Shown piece after piece: positions 1-8,560 of a DNA stretch of 64,000 nt (its first letter is position 1; every line of letters starts with the position of its first letter). The notes under the pieces were generated by a model. The model was not told where the DNA came from. It made no database searches and saw only the letters and a program-made list of their open reading frames with translations. The translations under genes and the position numbers were made by a program. Origin of the DNA: Paenibacillus sp. 32O-W (GTDB taxonomy: Bacteria > Bacillota > Bacilli > Paenibacillales > NBRC-103111); NCBI RefSeq assembly GCF_007679495.1, contig NZ_VEGP01000017.1:1-64000 (forward strand). Direction: 5' to 3'.

Positions 1-602
1 AACACGTTTACATCGATAATTTTAACTCAAGCACCCCAAATTGAGCCTCAATCGCCCGGTTTATTCCGAGATCCTATGAAGTGTTTTACATGCCTCATGA
101 TTATGGTGGAATAAGTTCTTTTCTTAACCGGCGACTTTCCCGGCGTGTGTTGCGGCGCACATGGTGGGTCGTCAACCCTGTGCTGTAAATTTTATGCGAT
201 TGCGTGGCTGCCGATTAATTGTGAAAACCAGGATAGTACAAAAAACTGCCCGGTTCGCGATTATAAGGAACTTCAGACACCTTATTTGGTGCAAAAGGAG
301 CCTTCTGGCAAACTAACGAACCTGGATAAACTTATTTTATAGGAACCGTGAGCAATTAAACCAATTCGGCTGAAATAAGTTCGTCTAGTTTCCTTAAAAT
401 TAGCAAACAGCCTATTTTGAGAGAATAAGGTTTCTCAGTTTCGTTACAACCGCATATGCTGTAGAATTGTTCGACTTTACCGCCGACACGGACCCAACAT
501 CCCGTCATTCGACTTGGCACACATAATGGGCGCTGTTTTGCTCAATACGGTACGGTCCAAGCCCCGCCCTCGGTAATCGACACGACTTTTTATGTATCAG
601 GT
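1..602. other. Intergenic region with repeat-family sequence
   Basis: I see no convincing gene here; the one short open frame on the plus strand has unlifelike composition and no ribosome site. The part around 340-480 belongs to a dispersed repeat family also seen near 45 kb and 55.3 kb. Its marker is a GAATAAGGT-like block followed by a C(C/T)GTTA-like block. Confidence 0.5.
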
Positions 603-1355
603 TTAATCTTCTTCCTCATCGTCATCGTCGTAAGTTAATTGAATATCGATGAACTGGACAACGATCTGGCAAATGGCTCCGGTTTCATCGTAGCCCCAAT
701 AGACAGGGTAAGCGCCATCGCCAAAACCGCTCTGAAAAATCGGCAAATGGTATTCGGTGCCGGGAATCTGCCAGTTCAGCCAATCGCCGCCCTCCCGTTG
801 ATATTGGGGATTCTGCCGGAAGCTCTCGGCAAACAGAGCGGCAAAATAATGATCGTATAGGTTTTCACCCGGATGTTCTTTATGCCAGTTTTCCTTAAAG
901 TCGCAGAAAGCGTGATGGAGCTGCTTATCACAGATACATGCGAGACCGGCATCCACATTGAATCCGAAAAATTCGCCTTCGCCTAAGTCCGTAAGGTCTT
1001 CATATCCGATGAGAGCCTCTTCGAACCGAACCGCAGGCGCATCCGCAAATTTCACCCGAACAGCGGCATATCGGGCACAGTCCTCTTCGTCCGGTTTTAC
1101 CACACAGACTTCGGTGCGGTAGGTTCCGGCGGGCACCGTTTGGAAATAAGGCTGTTCCTGACGATTTCCGAGGTAATACAGCGGATCACGAACCAGTATC
1201 TGGCCGGTAGGAATTGAGCAGGGCCCGATGTCCATGACCGCCAGCTCTTTGCCCGCCATTTCAGGAAGAGAGAAATAGGTGTTCAAGTCTACGGGACATT
1301 CCAGTATTTCGCGTTTCTGTTTCCATTGGGACAGCCATTCGTTCGTTGGCGCCAT
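603..1355 (-). CDS. DUF4241 domain-containing protein
   Basis: The 250-residue protein looks like a whole-length DUF4241 protein, a bacterial family of unknown function common in Bacillales and actinobacteria. Family-like features are the central 'PAGTYRTEVCVV' strand, the 'RVKFADAP' segment, and the C-terminal 'FQSGFGDGAYPVYWGYD' block with its conserved glycine and aspartate pattern. There is no signal peptide or membrane segment, so it is probably cytoplasmic. It ends in a very acidic tail of Asp and Glu. The ATG start has a GGGAGGG ribosome site about 8 bases upstream. It stands alone, flanked on both sides by repeat-rich intergenic DNA. DUF4241 proteins have been placed near toxin/immunity systems in some genomes, but nothing here supports that role. 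Confidence 0.85.
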   Translation of the reverse strand: MAPTNEWLSQWKQKREILECPVDLNTYFSLPEMAGKELAVMDIGPCSIPTGQILVRDPLYYLGNRQEQPYFQTVPAGTYRTEVCVVKPDEEDCARYAAVRVKFADAPAVRFEEALIGYEDLTDLGEGEFFGFNVDAGLACICDKQLHHAFCDFKENWHKEHPGENLYDHYFAALFAESFRQNPQYQREGGDWLNWQIPGTEYHLPIFQSGFGDGAYPVYWGYDETGAICQIVVQFIDIQLTYDDDDEEED

Positions 1356-1972
1356 TATTCTTTCCCTCCCGAAAGTCTCTTAAAAAGGTTTATATGTAAA
1401 ACCGCCTGCGCTAACCGCATATGCAAGTACCTTGAAAATCCGTCTATTCCACCGTCTGCTGGTGCCGTTGCAAGCGGTATGGCGCGTCTAACTGTATTTT
1501 ATACAGGTAGATTCAAGCGAATAGGCGAAAATGATCAAACTAGCTGGAAAAACTACAGTTAGAATGGGCAATTTGGGCGAAACGGCTGTTTTTGCGCAAA
1601 CTAGCTGTAGGTTTTCCATTTAGTATTCATACTTCTCCCGAATATAGAAATCTAACTGTATGAAATCCATTTAGAATATATGGAGGAGTCTTAAAGTTTC
1701 ACCATTTTTCCATTAAATGTAAGTGCGATGCAAGAAAATCCCTATTAAACGGAAACCTGACGCACATAATCCTCACAAAATGGAATAAAATGGAACACCG
1801 ACGCGTGTAATCACTATAAAACCGAATCTCGACGCACAGAATCGCCATAAAACGGAAACCTGACGCACGTAATCCCTAATAAACGGAACCTCGGCGCACA
1901 GAATCCCCATAAAATGAAAAACCGACGTACGAAATCCTCACTAATTGGAAATTCCGCCCAAGCATGTCCCCA
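1356..1972. other. Repeat-rich intergenic region
   Basis: There is no gene. The first part (about 1420-1690) carries a dispersed repeat with blocks such as CTTGAAAATCCGTCTATT and GGAAAAACTACAG, also present at 7.8-8.07 kb. The second part is a separate degenerate tandem array described in its own entry. Confidence 0.6.
1737..1955. repeat. Degenerate ~31-bp tandem repeat, about 6-7 units
   Basis: Units have the form AATC(C/G)CCATAAAACGGAAAC followed by CTGACGCAC and two variable bases. Successive copies start near 1737, 1769, 1810, 1841, 1872, 1903 and 1933. One copy is about 10 bases longer. Divergence between units suggests an old array. It lies just downstream of the DUF3842 stop. Confidence 0.7.
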
Positions 1973-2386
1973 TCATACTTCCCCGCATAATTGCTTGATG
2001 CAGGAGACCGCTTCTTCCACCAGCTCCGGCAGAGAGACGGGCTTCACGCCCACGACATGCAGGTGACAGCGGTTGAAGGGGATGAGCACCTTGCGGGCGG
2101 GGCTTTCCGAGATGGCCTTGGCCATTAGCGGGGTCAGCTCGCCAAGCATCGAATTGGCCCCGATGATTCCTATGCCTCCGGCGATGATCTGGACCCGGGG
2201 GGCGTTGAAGACAATGGCATTCTCTCCCGAGGCGCCTTCATTGGCCCCCGCTTTTAACATAAGAGAGGTGGCCAGCGCATTCGTTCCCAGAGCAATGACG
2301 TGAATATCCGGCAGCTCCTGCTTCAGCTTCTCGACAAGGGCTTTGCCGATTCCGCCCCCTTGTCCGTCGACGACTGCAATTCTCAT
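1973..2386 (-). CDS. DUF3842 family protein
   Basis: The 137-residue protein begins with 'MRIAVVDGQGGGIGKALVEK', a Rossmann-like beta strand and glycine loop typical of DUF3842. It continues with a second glycine-rich stretch ('IIAGGIGIIGANSMLGE') and a conserved 'NRCHLHVVGV' segment near the C-terminus. The start is set by the ATG with GGAGG just upstream; a longer frame exists but its N-terminus does not fit the family. It is the last gene of the minus-strand ABC import operon, 133 bases after the second ATPase. The function is unknown. From memory, DUF3842 genes recur beside nickel-type ABC importers in Firmicutes, which would make it an accessory to metal or metallophore uptake. That link is recalled, not tested. 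Confidence 0.85.
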   Translation of the reverse strand: MRIAVVDGQGGGIGKALVEKLKQELPDIHVIALGTNALATSLMLKAGANEGASGENAIVFNAPRVQIIAGGIGIIGANSMLGELTPLMAKAISESPARKVLIPFNRCHLHVVGVKPVSLPELVEEAVSCIKQLCGEV

Positions 2387-2519
2387 GGTTCCTCCAATAA
2401 TTTCGAAATAGGTATGTATCTGTCCGGAGCTTTTGCTTCCTGCGCCATGTCCGCACAATAGAATACAGCCAAGGCTCAGTCATATTCCGGGCAGGGAGTC
2501 TAGGACAGATGCCTCCCTG

Positions 2520-3362
2520 TCAGTCAGGTTCCATACCGATTATATCAGAAGCGGGGGACGGCGTCATACGCTCCTTCGGGTGATTCACAAGCAAGGAGGA
2601 GAACAGGCGGGCGGTACAAGGATGCCGATATACCGGCTCCTCCGCATTCTTCACTTCCTCGACGATCTTCCCTTTGTCCATCACGAGGATTCGGTCGCAC
2701 AGCTTCCGGACGGCCTCTAAATCGTGGGAAATGAATAGAAGAGCAAGCCCGCTCTCCCGATTGAGCTGCTTCAACAGCCGGAGCAGGGAGGCTTGGGAGG
2801 TCACATCCAGACTGGAGACGATTTCGTCGCAAATGAGCAGCTTCGGCTCAAGCAGCAGGGAACGGCAAATGCTGATCCTCTGCTTCTCACCGCCGCTTAA
2901 TGAACGGGGATAACGGTTTAACAGCTCTGTACGGAGGCCGACCTTATCCATAAGGGCGCTGATTTTCCGATTTTTCTCGGCCCTCGTAAGAGAGTAATAA
3001 TTGTCCAGCGGCTCACTCAACAAAGTTCTGATTTTAAGAGAAGGATTCAAGGAAGATGCCGTATCCTGAAAAATGAGCTGACAGCTTTTACGGAAATCCT
3101 TAAGAGCGGCCCCCCGCAGGGGATGGATCCGCTGGCCCTCGAAGAGGATGTCGCCTCCCGTCGGAGGCTCCAGCTTAACCAGAAGTCGGCTCAGCGTAGA
3201 TTTGCCGCAGCCGCTTTCGCCCACCAAGCCAACTAGTTCCCCCTTGCGGATATGGAAAGTAACCCCGTCTACCGCTTTTTCCCGCCTCGCCGAAGGCCGA
3301 AACAAGGACAGGGACATGTCATTGCGATACATTTTCGTCAGGTTCTTCACTTCCAGCAGCAT
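2520..3362 (-). CDS. ABC import ATP-binding protein (OppF/NikE-like)
   Basis: This is the second ATPase of an oligopeptide/nickel-type importer, 280 residues. It shows Walker A 'GESGCGKST', the signature 'SLSGGEKQR', Walker B 'LLICDEI' and the H-loop 'LLFISHD'. The C-terminal 'EPVYRHPCTARLFSSLL' segment is typical of OppF/DppF/NikE proteins. The chosen ATG lies inside the end of the preceding ATPase gene (44-base overlap); upstream in-frame codons do not match the family. Walker B has 'CDEIVSSLD' rather than the usual 'DEPTSALD'. The two ATPases should form the cytoplasmic motor of the transporter. The substrate (peptide, nickel, or metal-opine complex) cannot be fixed from this subunit. Confidence 0.9.
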   Translation of the reverse strand: MLLEVKNLTKMYRNDMSLSLFRPSARREKAVDGVTFHIRKGELVGLVGESGCGKSTLSRLLVKLEPPTGGDILFEGQRIHPLRGAALKDFRKSCQLIFQDTASSLNPSLKIRTLLSEPLDNYYSLTRAEKNRKISALMDKVGLRTELLNRYPRSLSGGEKQRISICRSLLLEPKLLICDEIVSSLDVTSQASLLRLLKQLNRESGLALLFISHDLEAVRKLCDRILVMDKGKIVEEVKNAEEPVYRHPCTARLFSSLLVNHPKERMTPSPASDIIGMEPD

Positions 3363-4167
3363 CGGCAACCACCTCCTCGCCGTAGGATGCTTGCAGCAGA
3401 GCCCGGGTGTACGGATGCTCGGGCCGGTCAAACAGGGAGAATACGTCATTCTGTTCAACGATCGTGCCGTCCTGTAGAACGAGAACATGGTCAGCCAGCT
3501 CGGCCACCACGCCGAAATGGTGTGTGATCAATAGAATGGCCGTGCCACAACTGTCCCGGATCAGCCGGAATTGCTGCAGAATTTCTTTCTGAATGCCGGG
3601 ATCGAGAGCGGTCGTCGGCTCGTCTGCGATCAGCACCTCCGGCCGGGTCCAGATAGCCAGCCCGATCAGCATCCTCTGCAGCATGCCTCCGCTTAGTTGA
3701 AAAGGATACTGCTTGAGTCGCAAGGCAGGCTCCGATATATTCAGCTTCTCGAGGATGCGAATCATCTCCGCATAGAAGGCGGATTTATCCGCCTGACCGT
3801 AGCTGCGGGCATAAGAAAACAGCTGCTTACCCATTGGGATCGCCGGATTGAAGGAATTCATCGGGTTCTGGAAAATGGTGAAGATTCGTTTTCCCCGGAT
3901 AAGATTCCGCTGTTCCTGAGGCAAGCGAAGCAGGTCCTCCCCATGAAAACGCACCTCCCCCGTGAGAACGGCTCCGGAAGGAACCTCCTGAACGAGCGAG
4001 AGGGCGGTCATCGTTTTGCCGCTGCCGCTGCGGCCCACGAGACAAACGATTTGGCCGGCTTTCAGGTCGAATTCAAGCCTGTTCAACAGGCGAACCTTCT
4101 GCCCGGACTTGCCCGGAAGCGTAACGGTTAAATTTTTAACTTGAAGAAGAACATCGTTGTCGTTCAT
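3319..4167 (-). CDS. ABC import ATP-binding protein (OppD/NikD-like)
   Basis: This is the first ATPase of the importer, 282 residues. Motifs in order are Walker A 'GRSGSGKTM', Q-loop 'FTIFQNPMNSFNPA', signature 'QLSGGMLQRM', Walker B 'VLIADEPTTALD' and H-loop 'ILLITHHFG', then the C-terminal 'RPEHPYTRALLQ' block of OppD/DppD/NikD proteins. The 'SGGMLQR' variant is usual for NikD-type subunits. The ATG chosen gives 'MNDNDVLLQVKNLTVTL', the normal family N-terminus, and lies 17 bases after the upstream permease stop. It overlaps the next ATPase gene, so translation is probably coupled. Confidence 0.9.
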   Translation of the reverse strand: MNDNDVLLQVKNLTVTLPGKSGQKVRLLNRLEFDLKAGQIVCLVGRSGSGKTMTALSLVQEVPSGAVLTGEVRFHGEDLLRLPQEQRNLIRGKRIFTIFQNPMNSFNPAIPMGKQLFSYARSYGQADKSAFYAEMIRILEKLNISEPALRLKQYPFQLSGGMLQRMLIGLAIWTRPEVLIADEPTTALDPGIQKEILQQFRLIRDSCGTAILLITHHFGVVAELADHVLVLQDGTIVEQNDVFSLFDRPEHPYTRALLQASYGEEVVADAAGSEEPDENVSQ

Positions 4168-4184
4168 AAGGCATCCTTTCCCGG

Positions 4185-4997
4185 TTATCCTCCCCTGTAG
4201 CCGAATTTTCTTTTTAACGATTCCCCGATGAAGTTGATGGACAGCAGGGTGAGGACGATCATCAGCCCGGGAAACAGCGCCACCCACCAGGCTCCAAGCA
4301 GAATATCCTTCTGTGCAAAGCTTAGCATATTGCCCCAGGAGGGCATCTCCGGAGGGAGTCCGATCCCGAGGAAGGTCAGGGAAACCTCGGTAAAAATCGC
4401 ACCGGCACATTGAAACACCGTAATGACAAAAATCCCGGCCAAGCTGTTCCGCAGTAAATGGATACTAAAAATTTTCCAGGCCGGGGTTCCGAGCAAATAA
4501 GCCGCCTGCACGAAGCCTTGACCCTTCAGCTCCAGCACCTGGGAGCGGACCACTCTCGCCGCGGGCATCCATCCGGTCAAGCCGATGATTAAGATCAGGC
4601 TCCAGATTCCGCCTTGAACGAAGGCCTGCATGGCCAAAATAATAACCAAGGTAGGAATCGCCAGCAGAGCCTCAAGGATTCGCATCATAAACTGATCGAT
4701 CCATCCTCCGATATAGCCGCTGATCCCACCGTAGACAACTCCTATTATGGAAGAGATAAGGACGGACACGAACGCCACAGCGAGGGAAGCCCTGCCGCCG
4801 TACAATAGTCTGGACCACACATCTCTGCCCAGATGATCCGTACCCAGCCAGTGGTTACTGTCCGGGGGAGAGAACACCGAATGAAGATCCACCTCGACCG
4901 GATCGTAACGGGTGAAGAAGGGAGCCAGCAGAGACAGCATCAATACGGCCAGCAGCAGGCCTCCCCATAAGTAAAGTCCCCGGCTATTGAACATCAT
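4185..4997 (-). CDS. ABC importer permease (OppC/DppC/NikC-like)
   Basis: A 270-residue inner-membrane permease of the binding-protein-dependent transport family. An N-terminal membrane helix is followed by 'HWLGTDHLGRDVWSRLLYGG', the hallmark of OppC/DppC/NikC subunits. Several more helices follow, with the EAA-type cytoplasmic loop near 'AAYLLGTPAWKIFSIHLL' that contacts the ATPases. The gene overlaps the end of the preceding permease by 14 bases; two adjacent ATG codons are possible starts. It should form a heterodimeric channel with that partner. Confidence 0.9.
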   Translation of the reverse strand: MMFNSRGLYLWGGLLLAVLMLSLLAPFFTRYDPVEVDLHSVFSPPDSNHWLGTDHLGRDVWSRLLYGGRASLAVAFVSVLISSIIGVVYGGISGYIGGWIDQFMMRILEALLAIPTLVIILAMQAFVQGGIWSLILIIGLTGWMPAARVVRSQVLELKGQGFVQAAYLLGTPAWKIFSIHLLRNSLAGIFVITVFQCAGAIFTEVSLTFLGIGLPPEMPSWGNMLSFAQKDILLGAWWVALFPGLMIVLTLLSINFIGESLKRKFGYRGG

Positions 4998-5961
4998 TCG
5001 CGCCCAACCTCCTGAGCTTAGGGTTTAGGTAAAAGGAAACGAGATCCGTGATCAGGATACTGAGTACGACCAGGAGACCGATCAGCATAATGGCTCCCAT
5101 CAATAGCGGATAATCCCGGGTTAGGGCGGATTTGGCGAGCAGGTCGCCGAGACCGGGCCAGGCAAACACCGATTCGAGCAGGACCGTGCCGCCGAAGAAG
5201 GAAGGGACGGTTAGTCCCAAGTAATTGACATAGGGAACGAGAGCATTGGTCACTATGCCGCGGACGATATCTTTAGTCCGCATTCCATTGACTCTGGCGG
5301 CGAGTACGTAGGGGCGGTTTTTCTCTTCGATCATTTTCTCCTGTAGAAAACGCGCATACAGTCCGGTATGGGTTACGGTCAATACCGACACGGGAAGGAC
5401 AAGATGCCTGAGCCTGTCCAGGAAGCCTCCGCCTACCTGCAGGCTGGTCATTCCGGAGGAAGGGAGCAGGCCCCCGTAGACAGAGAAAATATAGATTCCC
5501 AGAATCGCCAACCAGAAGGAAGGGATGGAGGCGAAGAAGATGCCCGCCGTGGACAACCCTTTGTCCCAAAGTGAGTTTTCGTGCAGCCCGCCCTTGATCC
5601 CCCAAATCATGGAAAATAAAATGATCAGAGGCATGGAACAAGCGAACAAGAGAAGGGTATTCGGAAGCCGTTCCTTCAGAATGATAGAGACATCCCGGCC
5701 TTCCCGGTAAGATTTCCCGAGATCGCCCTGCAGGACCTGCCTAAGCCATTGGGTATATCGTTCATGCAGGGGCCGATCCATGCCGAAGCTCCGGTTCAGC
5801 CGTTCTCTCTCCTCCGGCGTCAGCTTCTGAGCCTGATTCCCATATAGGGCAAGAGCGGGGTCGCCCGGGATCGAGTCCATAATGAAAAATGAGACCACGC
5901 TCACAATAAACAGGACCAGAATCCCTTGCACCAGGCGACTGAGGAGAAACCGGTTAATCAT
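4984..5961 (-). CDS. ABC importer permease (OppB/DppB/NikB-like)
   Basis: A 325-residue permease with the classic OppB/DppB/NikB start, 'RLVQGILVLFIVSVVSFF', followed by 'DSIPGDPALALYG' and a long loop ending 'ERYTQWLRQVLQGDLGKSY'. The EAA loop lies around 'YVLAARVNGMRTKDIVRGI'. About six membrane helices are expected. The ATG overlaps the last 8 bases of the binding-protein gene (ATGATTAA arrangement), so the two are probably translationally coupled. It pairs with the NikC-like permease downstream. Confidence 0.9.
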   Translation of the reverse strand: MINRFLLSRLVQGILVLFIVSVVSFFIMDSIPGDPALALYGNQAQKLTPEERERLNRSFGMDRPLHERYTQWLRQVLQGDLGKSYREGRDVSIILKERLPNTLLLFACSMPLIILFSMIWGIKGGLHENSLWDKGLSTAGIFFASIPSFWLAILGIYIFSVYGGLLPSSGMTSLQVGGGFLDRLRHLVLPVSVLTVTHTGLYARFLQEKMIEEKNRPYVLAARVNGMRTKDIVRGIVTNALVPYVNYLGLTVPSFFGGTVLLESVFAWPGLGDLLAKSALTRDYPLLMGAIMLIGLLVVLSILITDLVSFYLNPKLRRLGANDVQ

Positions 5962-7558
5962 GCAGGGTCCATTCCTCCAGGTTCCACAGGAATCCGGCTC
6001 CATGGTGCCCCAAGGTCTTGATCTTGATTCCTTTCACTTTATGATTAACCCCATACAGAGCATGCTGGTAAGCGATGAAAATATATGGAGGGTTATCGGC
6101 CAGAGCTTGCTGGAACTGCTTGTATAATTCCTCCCGCTTCGCGGTGTCCGCCGTCGTCCGGGCCTGCTCCAGCAGCTTGTCCACGGCCGGATCGGAATAA
6201 GAACCGTAGTTGGTTCCCGAGCCGATCTCGCTGGAATGGAACAGTCTGTACGTATGGTCATCCGCGTCGAAAGGGCTGCCCCAGCCGAGCATGAAAGCTT
6301 CCGTCTTCGAAATATCGATGACGCTCCAATCCAAGGCGGCCGCATTGACGTCGGCCCCGATTTTCTTCAATTGGGAAGCGAGGTAGGTCGCCAATTGGAC
6401 GCGAACCGGGTCGGATGAAGGTGCCGTAATCGTAAAGGCCAGCCGCTTGCCGTCCTTCACCCTTATCTGATCGCTGCCCGGAATCCAGCCGGCTGCCGTC
6501 AGGTATTCATCCGCTTTGTCTAGATTGTATTCGTATTTTTCAATTTGTTCGTTAGCGAATTTATTCATTTGCAGGGGGGAATAGGCAGGCTCCCCGTAGC
6601 CGAGCAGGATTCCATCCACGACGGCGGCCCGATCGACAGCGTAATTTAAAGCTTTGCGGACATTGACGTCCTGAAACAATTCAAAGTTCATGTTGTACAT
6701 CATGGCGCGGTAGTCGGCGGACGGAGATTTATAGATGGCAATCTTGTCGTTTTTGGACATTTTCTCGACCGCGCTAGGCTCCAGATAAGCCATGTCGACC
6801 TCTCCGGTCTCGAGCTGCAGCATTCGCACGCTGCTGTCCGGGACGAACTTGACGATGACCCGGTCGATGGAGGCCCTTTTGCCGTAATATTCGGGGTAGG
6901 CCTGCAGAGTGACGCTCTGGCCTCTATCCCATTTCACGAACCGGTATGGGCCGGTGCCGATAGGATTTTGATTGAAGTCGGCCGTATTCATATCCTGACC
7001 GTCCAAGGCATGCTTCGGCACGATGCCGATGGTCAGCTTGTCCAGAAGCGGCGGGAAAGGCTGCTTAAGGGTAATTTTCACTTCATGGTCATGGACGGCT
7101 TCAATGGAATCGATTTGGACAAATTCCGAGCGAACGACCGATTGAACCTGCTCATCCAGAATGCTGCTTATCGTGAAGACGACATCTTCGGCGGTCAGTT
7201 CCTGGCCGTCGTGAAACCGGATTCCCTGCTTAAGCTTGAATTGATACACGAGGCCGTCCGGGGAAATCTCGTAGCTTTCGGCCATATCGGGCTGGGGAGT
7301 GTTCGTTTCGTCGAAGCGCATCAATCCTCGGAAAATAAGGTTATTAATATCTACGGTATCCTCCAGCACCGGATTGATCTTGTCAAACTCCGTTTCCGCC
7401 GCGTAAATTAACGTGTTTCCTGCCGATTCTGCGGGGTCGGCTTTTCCGTTGGCGGGGTTGGCAGAATTTGCAGGCTTCCCGTCCTCCTGCCCGCAGGCCT
7501 GCAGCAGCATGGCTAGAGCCAGTAAAGCGATGACAATCCATTTACTCTGTTTTCTCAC
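5954..7558 (-). CDS. Substrate-binding lipoprotein of Ni/peptide/opine-type ABC importer
   Basis: A family-5 extracellular solute-binding protein (SBP_bac_5), 534 residues. A lipoprotein signal has lipobox 'LLQAC' with the modified cysteine at about residue 22. Family blocks include 'MAESYEISPDGLVYQFKLKQ', 'GIRFHDGQELTAEDVVFT' and 'NPIGTGPYRFVKW'. I chose a GTG start because AAAGGAG lies just upstream; a TTG 12 codons earlier would place that ribosome site inside the gene. It is the first gene of a six-gene operon with two permeases, two ATPases and DUF3842. Proteins of this family bind peptides, nickel or metal-opine complexes. The DUF3842 neighbour tilts toward metal, but this is inference. 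Confidence 0.85.
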   Translation of the reverse strand: MRKQSKWIVIALLALAMLLQACGQEDGKPANSANPANGKADPAESAGNTLIYAAETEFDKINPVLEDTVDINNLIFRGLMRFDETNTPQPDMAESYEISPDGLVYQFKLKQGIRFHDGQELTAEDVVFTISSILDEQVQSVVRSEFVQIDSIEAVHDHEVKITLKQPFPPLLDKLTIGIVPKHALDGQDMNTADFNQNPIGTGPYRFVKWDRGQSVTLQAYPEYYGKRASIDRVIVKFVPDSSVRMLQLETGEVDMAYLEPSAVEKMSKNDKIAIYKSPSADYRAMMYNMNFELFQDVNVRKALNYAVDRAAVVDGILLGYGEPAYSPLQMNKFANEQIEKYEYNLDKADEYLTAAGWIPGSDQIRVKDGKRLAFTITAPSSDPVRVQLATYLASQLKKIGADVNAAALDWSVIDISKTEAFMLGWGSPFDADDHTYRLFHSSEIGSGTNYGSYSDPAVDKLLEQARTTADTAKREELYKQFQQALADNPPYIFIAYQHALYGVNHKVKGIKIKTLGHHGAGFLWNLEEWTLHD

Positions 7559-7739
7559 AGTCAGGTTGCTCTCCTTTGTGTTGTTTCTATCCAATTTTAA
7601 ACAAAAACTTTGATGACATTAGGTAGCTTGTCAAAATAATGCCGTTTCCGACACGGCTGTAGCGGCAATCTTGAAAATAAGCCCACCCGTTTCCATTATT
7701 TGGATAACCCTGCGCACCGTTCCATGCACCGTCGTGGCC

Positions 7740-7815
7740 ATCTAACGGGGTAATTCCGTACACCGTCATGGGCATCTACCTGGATAATTCCGCGCGCCGT
7801 AGTAGGCATCTACCT
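7740..7815. repeat. ~34-bp tandem repeat, two clear units
   Basis: The unit is G(G/A)TAATTCCG followed by YRCRCCGT and then GGCATCTACCT. Two good copies begin near 7747 and 7781, with a more diverged copy upstream from about 7700. It lies within 260 bases upstream of the binding-protein start. Confidence 0.6.
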
Positions 7816-8105
7816 TGAAAATCCGTCTATTTTCATTTTCTGCTGATGCCGTGCAAACGGAATGGCGCATCTAACTGGATTTCCTCCATTTAGATTGTTC
7901 TGCTAGAGCGAAAGAACGGAAACTAAATGGAAAAACTACAGCTAGTTTGGACGAAAAGGGCGATTTCAGCAAAAAACCACGATTCTAAATGTACTTTTTC
8001 CATTTAGTTCAATCATTTTCGCCATTGGCTTGAATCTAACTGCATAAAATACAGTTAATTCTGATTCTCGGGGGGGTTCCTTTCAAGCCAGTCCAGGCCA
8101 GTCCA

Positions 8106-8218
8106 AATAAAAAGCCACGAATGGCCGTCGGTCCGCTTCTGCGGCTCCTCAACCTTCGTGGTATCTTTACAATCATTCAAGTCCAATAGTCCGTCGCAAG
8201 CCTTCGTGGCTTGATTAT
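8106..8218 (-). ncRNA. Candidate small RNA with own promoter and terminator
   Basis: On the minus strand a near-consensus promoter (TAGACA, 17 bases, TATAAT at 8253-8225) would start transcription near 8218. The transcript begins with a CAAGCC/GGCTTG hairpin. It ends in a longer hairpin whose base is CCACGAA/TTCGTGG, followed by CTTTTTATTT, which looks like an intrinsic terminator. The 5' AAGCCACGAA (8212-8203) can pair perfectly over 10 bases with the 3' TTCGTGGCTT (8121-8112), competing with the terminator stem. I do not recognise a known RNA family. It could also be an attenuated leader for the importer operon 550 bases downstream. Confidence 0.5.
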
Positions 8219-8224
8219 ACCGAT

Positions 8225-8253
8225 ATTATAAAGGAGAAGAGGGGGATTGTCTA
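8225..8253 (-). promoter_or_regulatory. Sigma-A-type promoter for candidate small RNA
   Basis: The -35 box is TAGACA (8253-8248) and the -10 box is a perfect TATAAT (8230-8225), with 17 bases between. It points toward the candidate RNA and then the import operon. Confidence 0.6.
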
Positions 8254-8297
8254 TAAAATTTGGTCATGGTTGGCTCCGGCTGCTTGCCTGCCTCCCA

Positions 8298-8560
8298 GGT
8301 CTCGAAAGTGGGCAAATAAAGGCAATATGGCATTTATTTTCCCGTGTTCTGGCTGACTTGGCCAATTAAAAGCAAAAGTGCACTTATTTTTCCGAGTTTT
8401 AGAAATTTTGGCCCAATTAAAAGTAAAAGTGCATTTATTTTTCCATGTGTGGAAAGTCGCCTCGATTAAGGGGAAAAATGCACTTATTCCGGGCAAAAAC
8501 GCGAAAAGCGGCCATATTAAAAGTATTTTTACATTTTTTCAACTGGAAGGGGATCTTCCT
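8298..8560. repeat. Tandem array of ~53-bp AT-rich units
   Basis: Four to five diverged units share the core AATTAAAAG(C/T)AAAAGTGCA followed by (C/T)TTATTTTTCC. The core is itself an imperfect inverted repeat, so each unit can form a small hairpin. The array sits between the candidate small RNA and the lipoprotein gene. Confidence 0.65.

Noticed and set aside
145-342. Plus-strand open frame of 65 codons
   Set aside because: Cys-rich start, no ribosome site, no hydrophobic or domain pattern; likely chance.
1737-1955. CRISPR array
   Set aside because: Units are contiguous and degenerate without unique spacers, and there are no cas genes.
7587-7775. Minus-strand 62-codon frame upstream of the importer operon
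   Set aside because: Encoded by the 34-bp tandem repeat; overlaps the promoter region and has no ribosome site.
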